This document shows positions 61,595 through 64,000 of a DNA stretch of 64,000 nt, one piece after another (the first letter of the stretch is position 1; the number at the start of each line of letters is the position of its first letter). Under the pieces are notes generated by a model that saw nothing but the letters and a program-made list of their open reading frames with translations, did not search any database and was not told the origin of the DNA. The position numbers and the translations under genes were made by a program. The stretch is taken from the NCBI RefSeq assembly GCF_007570835.1, contig NZ_SUNC01000004.1, positions 62,001 to 126,000 of the forward strand, given 5' to 3'. The DNA comes from Croceicoccus sediminis. GTDB lineage: Bacteria > Pseudomonadota > Alphaproteobacteria > Sphingomonadales > Sphingomonadaceae.

Positions 61595-63136
61595 CTATCT
61601 GGGCTTTCGGATACGGCGAAAGAGGCCCCTGCGCTCGCTGATCGGTTCGAACATGTCTTCGGCGCTTTCGGGGTCGAGTAACTCTCCGTCGGCCATCGCC
61701 TTCTCGACGCCGTTGAGGTCAGGAATCTTGTAGAGCCGCAAGGCGCGGCCGGGCTGCGGGTGGTTCTGGATCATCGCATGCATCGAACCATATTTTTCCA
61801 ACAGCGGGCCGACCTCGTCCTCGTCCAACCCGCAATGTTCGGCCAGCAGGGAATAACGCAGGCGGCGAATCTTCTCGACCTCGTCCTCGTTCCCGAACCG
61901 GGTCGCATCGAGCAACAGGTCACATTCCGAATCGAGACCCAGCGACCGGTTGTTCATATTTGCCGAGCCGATTTTCATGATCTCGTCATCGACGATCATG
62001 ACCTTTGCATGGACATAGATCGGATTATCGGCCGCCGTGCGCGGGGTGTAGACGCGGAATTTCTTGTTCTTGTCGACTTTGCCGATCGCCTTCAGCAGGC
62101 GCGCACGGGCGGTGTCCATCGCCTGCTGTTCAAGCCAGCCGTCGGCCTCCTCCGGGTTCACCAACACGATTTCGGGCGGATTCTCCTCGGCCATGCGTGC
62201 GGCAATCGCCTCGCCGATCTTGCGTGAGGCGAAATACTGGCTCTCGGCATATATGAAGTTCTTGGCCCGCATGATCAGCGAGATGAAAAGCTCCTCGATC
62301 TCGCGGATCTCATCGTAATCCTGAAACGAGGCGCGGGTCCGCGACACGCCGAGCATGATGTTGTCGAAGCTCGGCTCCAGCCCCTCTGGCCAGACGCTGT
62401 TCGGCTGTGCCGCCACCGGTTCAAGATCGCTGCCGCTGGCGATGTTCCAGCGCTTGCGCCCCAGATCGTCCAGCGCGCGGGCGATATCCCCTTCGACCAG
62501 CATCGTCACGTCGTGCCAGGGCATGTACGTGCCGCCGCCCGGTTCGCGGCGCAGGCGATTGTCGTCAAGATGTTCGCGCGTGTCCCAACGGTCGGCGGTC
62601 ATGTCGATACCGCCGCAAACGGCGAAATGATCGTCGACGATCACGATCTTCTGATGGTGGCTACAACCGACCGGATGAGCCGCGTCGAATTTGAAATGGA
62701 TGCGCTTGTGTTTGTACCAGCGCCACATGTCGGCCAGCATACTGCCGCGGAAGAACATCTTCACCGCGCCGAAATTCCATTTCAGAACATAGATTTCAAG
62801 CTCGGGGTTGCGATTCGCCAGCCAGACGATGAAACGACCCAGCCGACGCGGCGGGCGGCTACGGGGCAGGAATTGCCACCAGCGCCGACCACGGCCCAGC
62901 GCGATCCGCGTGTCGAAATCCCACCCGATCAGGAAAATGCGTTTTTGCGCGCGCATCATCACGTCCTGCATGACCGTGAAATAGTCGGCCGCATCGACGA
63001 TGACGCGCGCCTTTTCGGCATGCGCGAATCGCCAGACCCCGGGCTCGGTGCTCTTGGCGAAATCCGACCCGGGGCCATCTTCTTCGATGCTGGCCGGGAC
63101 GTCCGAGTGGTCCGGACGAACCGTCGTATCTGTCAT
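61595..63136 (-). CDS. Phospholipase D family phosphatidyltransferase
   Basis: 513 aa with two HKD motifs: SHHQKIVIVDDH (His161) and VHAKVMIVDDE (His376), each with the Lys and Asp of HxKxxxxD. There is no signal peptide, though there are several hydrophobic parts. Members act as phospholipases or cardiolipin synthases. It is closer to the soluble PLD-like proteins with a long N-terminal part. The substrate cannot be given. Confidence 0.88.
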   Translation of the reverse strand: MTDTTVRPDHSDVPASIEEDGPGSDFAKSTEPGVWRFAHAEKARVIVDAADYFTVMQDVMMRAQKRIFLIGWDFDTRIALGRGRRWWQFLPRSRPPRRLGRFIVWLANRNPELEIYVLKWNFGAVKMFFRGSMLADMWRWYKHKRIHFKFDAAHPVGCSHHQKIVIVDDHFAVCGGIDMTADRWDTREHLDDNRLRREPGGGTYMPWHDVTMLVEGDIARALDDLGRKRWNIASGSDLEPVAAQPNSVWPEGLEPSFDNIMLGVSRTRASFQDYDEIREIEELFISLIMRAKNFIYAESQYFASRKIGEAIAARMAEENPPEIVLVNPEEADGWLEQQAMDTARARLLKAIGKVDKNKKFRVYTPRTAADNPIYVHAKVMIVDDEIMKIGSANMNNRSLGLDSECDLLLDATRFGNEDEVEKIRRLRYSLLAEHCGLDEDEVGPLLEKYGSMHAMIQNHPQPGRALRLYKIPDLNGVEKAMADGELLDPESAEDMFEPISERRGLFRRIRKPR

Positions 63137-63182
63137 GCTACCTCCTGGCGAGGCGAACCGGCCTTGATAGCGGTGCGCAGCC

Positions 63183-63674
63183 TTAGTCCTTCGCGTCTTC
63201 CATCTTTTCGGGCGTCACCTCCTGCTCGCCGCATTCCGCTTCCTTGCGGCGCTGGAATACCGAACGCATGTGCGCCAAATCTGCGTCGGTCAGGTGTTTC
63301 TCGAAGTCTGGAAAGTGATCGTCCTCTTCCTCGTCGATATGATGCTCGTACCGGTGGCGAAGATCCTTGAACTTGGCCAGCCATGCGCTCGAACTCATGT
63401 CGGTCGCGGCGAGATCGTTGAGCATTTCCTCGATCTCGTGATGCTCGGCCACCGAGTGACGCGTGTCGCTCGTGGTTTCCGGCTTGCGCATCATGGTCGA
63501 GTACAGCGCTTGCTCCTCGGCCGCGGCGTGGCTTTTCACTTCGACCGTGAACTCTTCGAGCAGGTCCGAACGCTCCTCGCTCGCCCCTTCTGTCTTAGCC
63601 ATTTTCTTGAGAAGATCGCGATGCTTGTCGTGGTCTTCCTTGAGACGGTCGAAAATGCCGGATGCGTCGGCCAC
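63183..63674 (-). CDS. Hemerythrin HHE domain protein
   Basis: 163 aa from GTG 63674 (GGAGT 7 bases upstream). HHE residues: FDRLKEDHDKHRDLLKKMAK, SHAAAEEQALYSTM, VAEHHEIEEMLND and HHIDEEEDDHFPDF. These bind a di-iron centre in a four-helix bundle and are used for oxygen/iron storage or sensing. It lies 46 bases upstream of the PLD gene, so the two probably form a transcription unit. Confidence 0.87.
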   Translation of the reverse strand: MADASGIFDRLKEDHDKHRDLLKKMAKTEGASEERSDLLEEFTVEVKSHAAAEEQALYSTMMRKPETTSDTRHSVAEHHEIEEMLNDLAATDMSSSAWLAKFKDLRHRYEHHIDEEEDDHFPDFEKHLTDADLAHMRSVFQRRKEAECGEQEVTPEKMEDAKD

Positions 63675-63826
63675 GGGTATACTCCTGCGATAGATGATGC
63701 GTTTGCAGGAATAACCGGATGCGGCCTGTGCGGTTCCGGCCAGAGGGCGATTCAGTTGCGCGCGCGAGCGACATACCCCGAAAAGCACGACGCCCCGCCT
63801 GCCGGTTGGCAAGCGGGGCGATGTGT

Positions 63827-63903
63827 TGGCGCGCCCGAAAGGATTCGAACCTCTGACCCCCAGATTCGTAGTCTGGTGCTCTATCCAGCTGAGCTACGGG
63901 CGC
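63827..63903 (-). tRNA. tRNA-Arg (ACG)
   Basis: Minus strand cloverleaf: acceptor GCGCCCG pairs with CGGGCGC, D-arm GCTCAGCTGGATAGAGC, anticodon loop CTACGAA (anticodon ACG), T-loop GTTCGAATC, and encoded CCA end. Confidence 0.94.
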
Positions 63904-64000
63904 GCTGTGGAGGCGGCATTTAGGCGGGGGGTCCAATCTTGGCAAGCCCCCAACGCGGGTTATTTTTCAAAAGAGTGAAATAATCTCTCGCTCTGCGGCT

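Noticed and set aside
1-64000. CRISPR array, rRNA operon, prophage or integrase
   Set aside because: No regularly spaced repeats, rRNA sequence or phage/integrase genes are visible.

Overview
The window looks like the chromosome of a sphingomonad (Alphaproteobacteria, Sphingomonadales; Novosphingobium/Sphingobium/Croceicoccus-like). The reasons are its high GC content, three large TonB-dependent receptors with IVVTA(Q/R)KR TonB boxes, many CoA-linked and ring-degradation enzymes, a single bifunctional Rel, and a familiar set of sphingomonad housekeeping genes. No species can be named from the sequence alone.

Left part, about 1-41.6 kb: a catabolic region. A rightward operon (1-6.8 kb) encodes a partial enoyl-CoA hydratase, a thiolase-like protein without the usual cysteine, a fused double acyl-CoA dehydrogenase and a membrane PQQ dehydrogenase. 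It runs into a SnoaL-like gene cut by a decayed IS6-family transposase. After a TetR regulator and an odd non-coding stretch come a TonB receptor and an exported sulfatase. From 14 to 41 kb, several short operons encode a GST, three VOC proteins, two ChrR-type cupins, two more TonB receptors, an amidohydrolase, an acyl-CoA ligase, a second TetR, ABM-fold small monooxygenases, a beta-keto acid cleavage enzyme, a Baeyer-Villiger monooxygenase, an enoyl-CoA hydratase, a two-subunit acyl-CoA dehydrogenase and a short-chain dehydrogenase. The likely logic is uptake (TonB receptors), removal of sulfate, CoA activation, side-chain beta-oxidation, oxygen insertion next to a ketone, and hydrolysis. The real substrate cannot be read from the sequence.

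The main discovery is a 19-bp imperfect palindrome, consensus GATTNATGNATCATNAATC, found seven times between 16.5 and 40.9 kb. Each copy lies just upstream of a transcription unit of this region: cupin-VOC-VOC-GST, TonB receptor 2, ligase-amidohydrolase, ABM/TetR, the ACAD-ECH-BVMO-BKACE operon, TonB receptor 3, and the SDR. It defines a local regulon, most simply controlled by the TetR protein at 22.5-23.2 kb.

Inside the region (30.4-36.7 kb) sits a compact 2-oxoacid/acetoin dehydrogenase-like module: an 86-aa coupled leader ORF, E1 alpha, E1 beta, a stand-alone lipoyl domain, a bare E2 catalytic domain, and a lipoate-ligase-like protein whose frame runs into an ABM domain. A convergent AcoR-like activator has a degenerate AAA+ domain without GAFTGA.

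Right part, 41.6-64 kb: core chromosome. It holds tRNA-Gly(CCC) and tRNA-Val(TAC), an MscS channel, a cyclophilin, rel, mlaA, hemF, a PdeM-like phosphoesterase, infC (apparently with an AUA start), a VOC protein, a DASS transporter, mltG, fabF, acpP, aspS, a tandem pair of unknown paralogues, rnd, oxyR, a phospholipase D family protein, a hemerythrin-like protein and tRNA-Arg(ACG).
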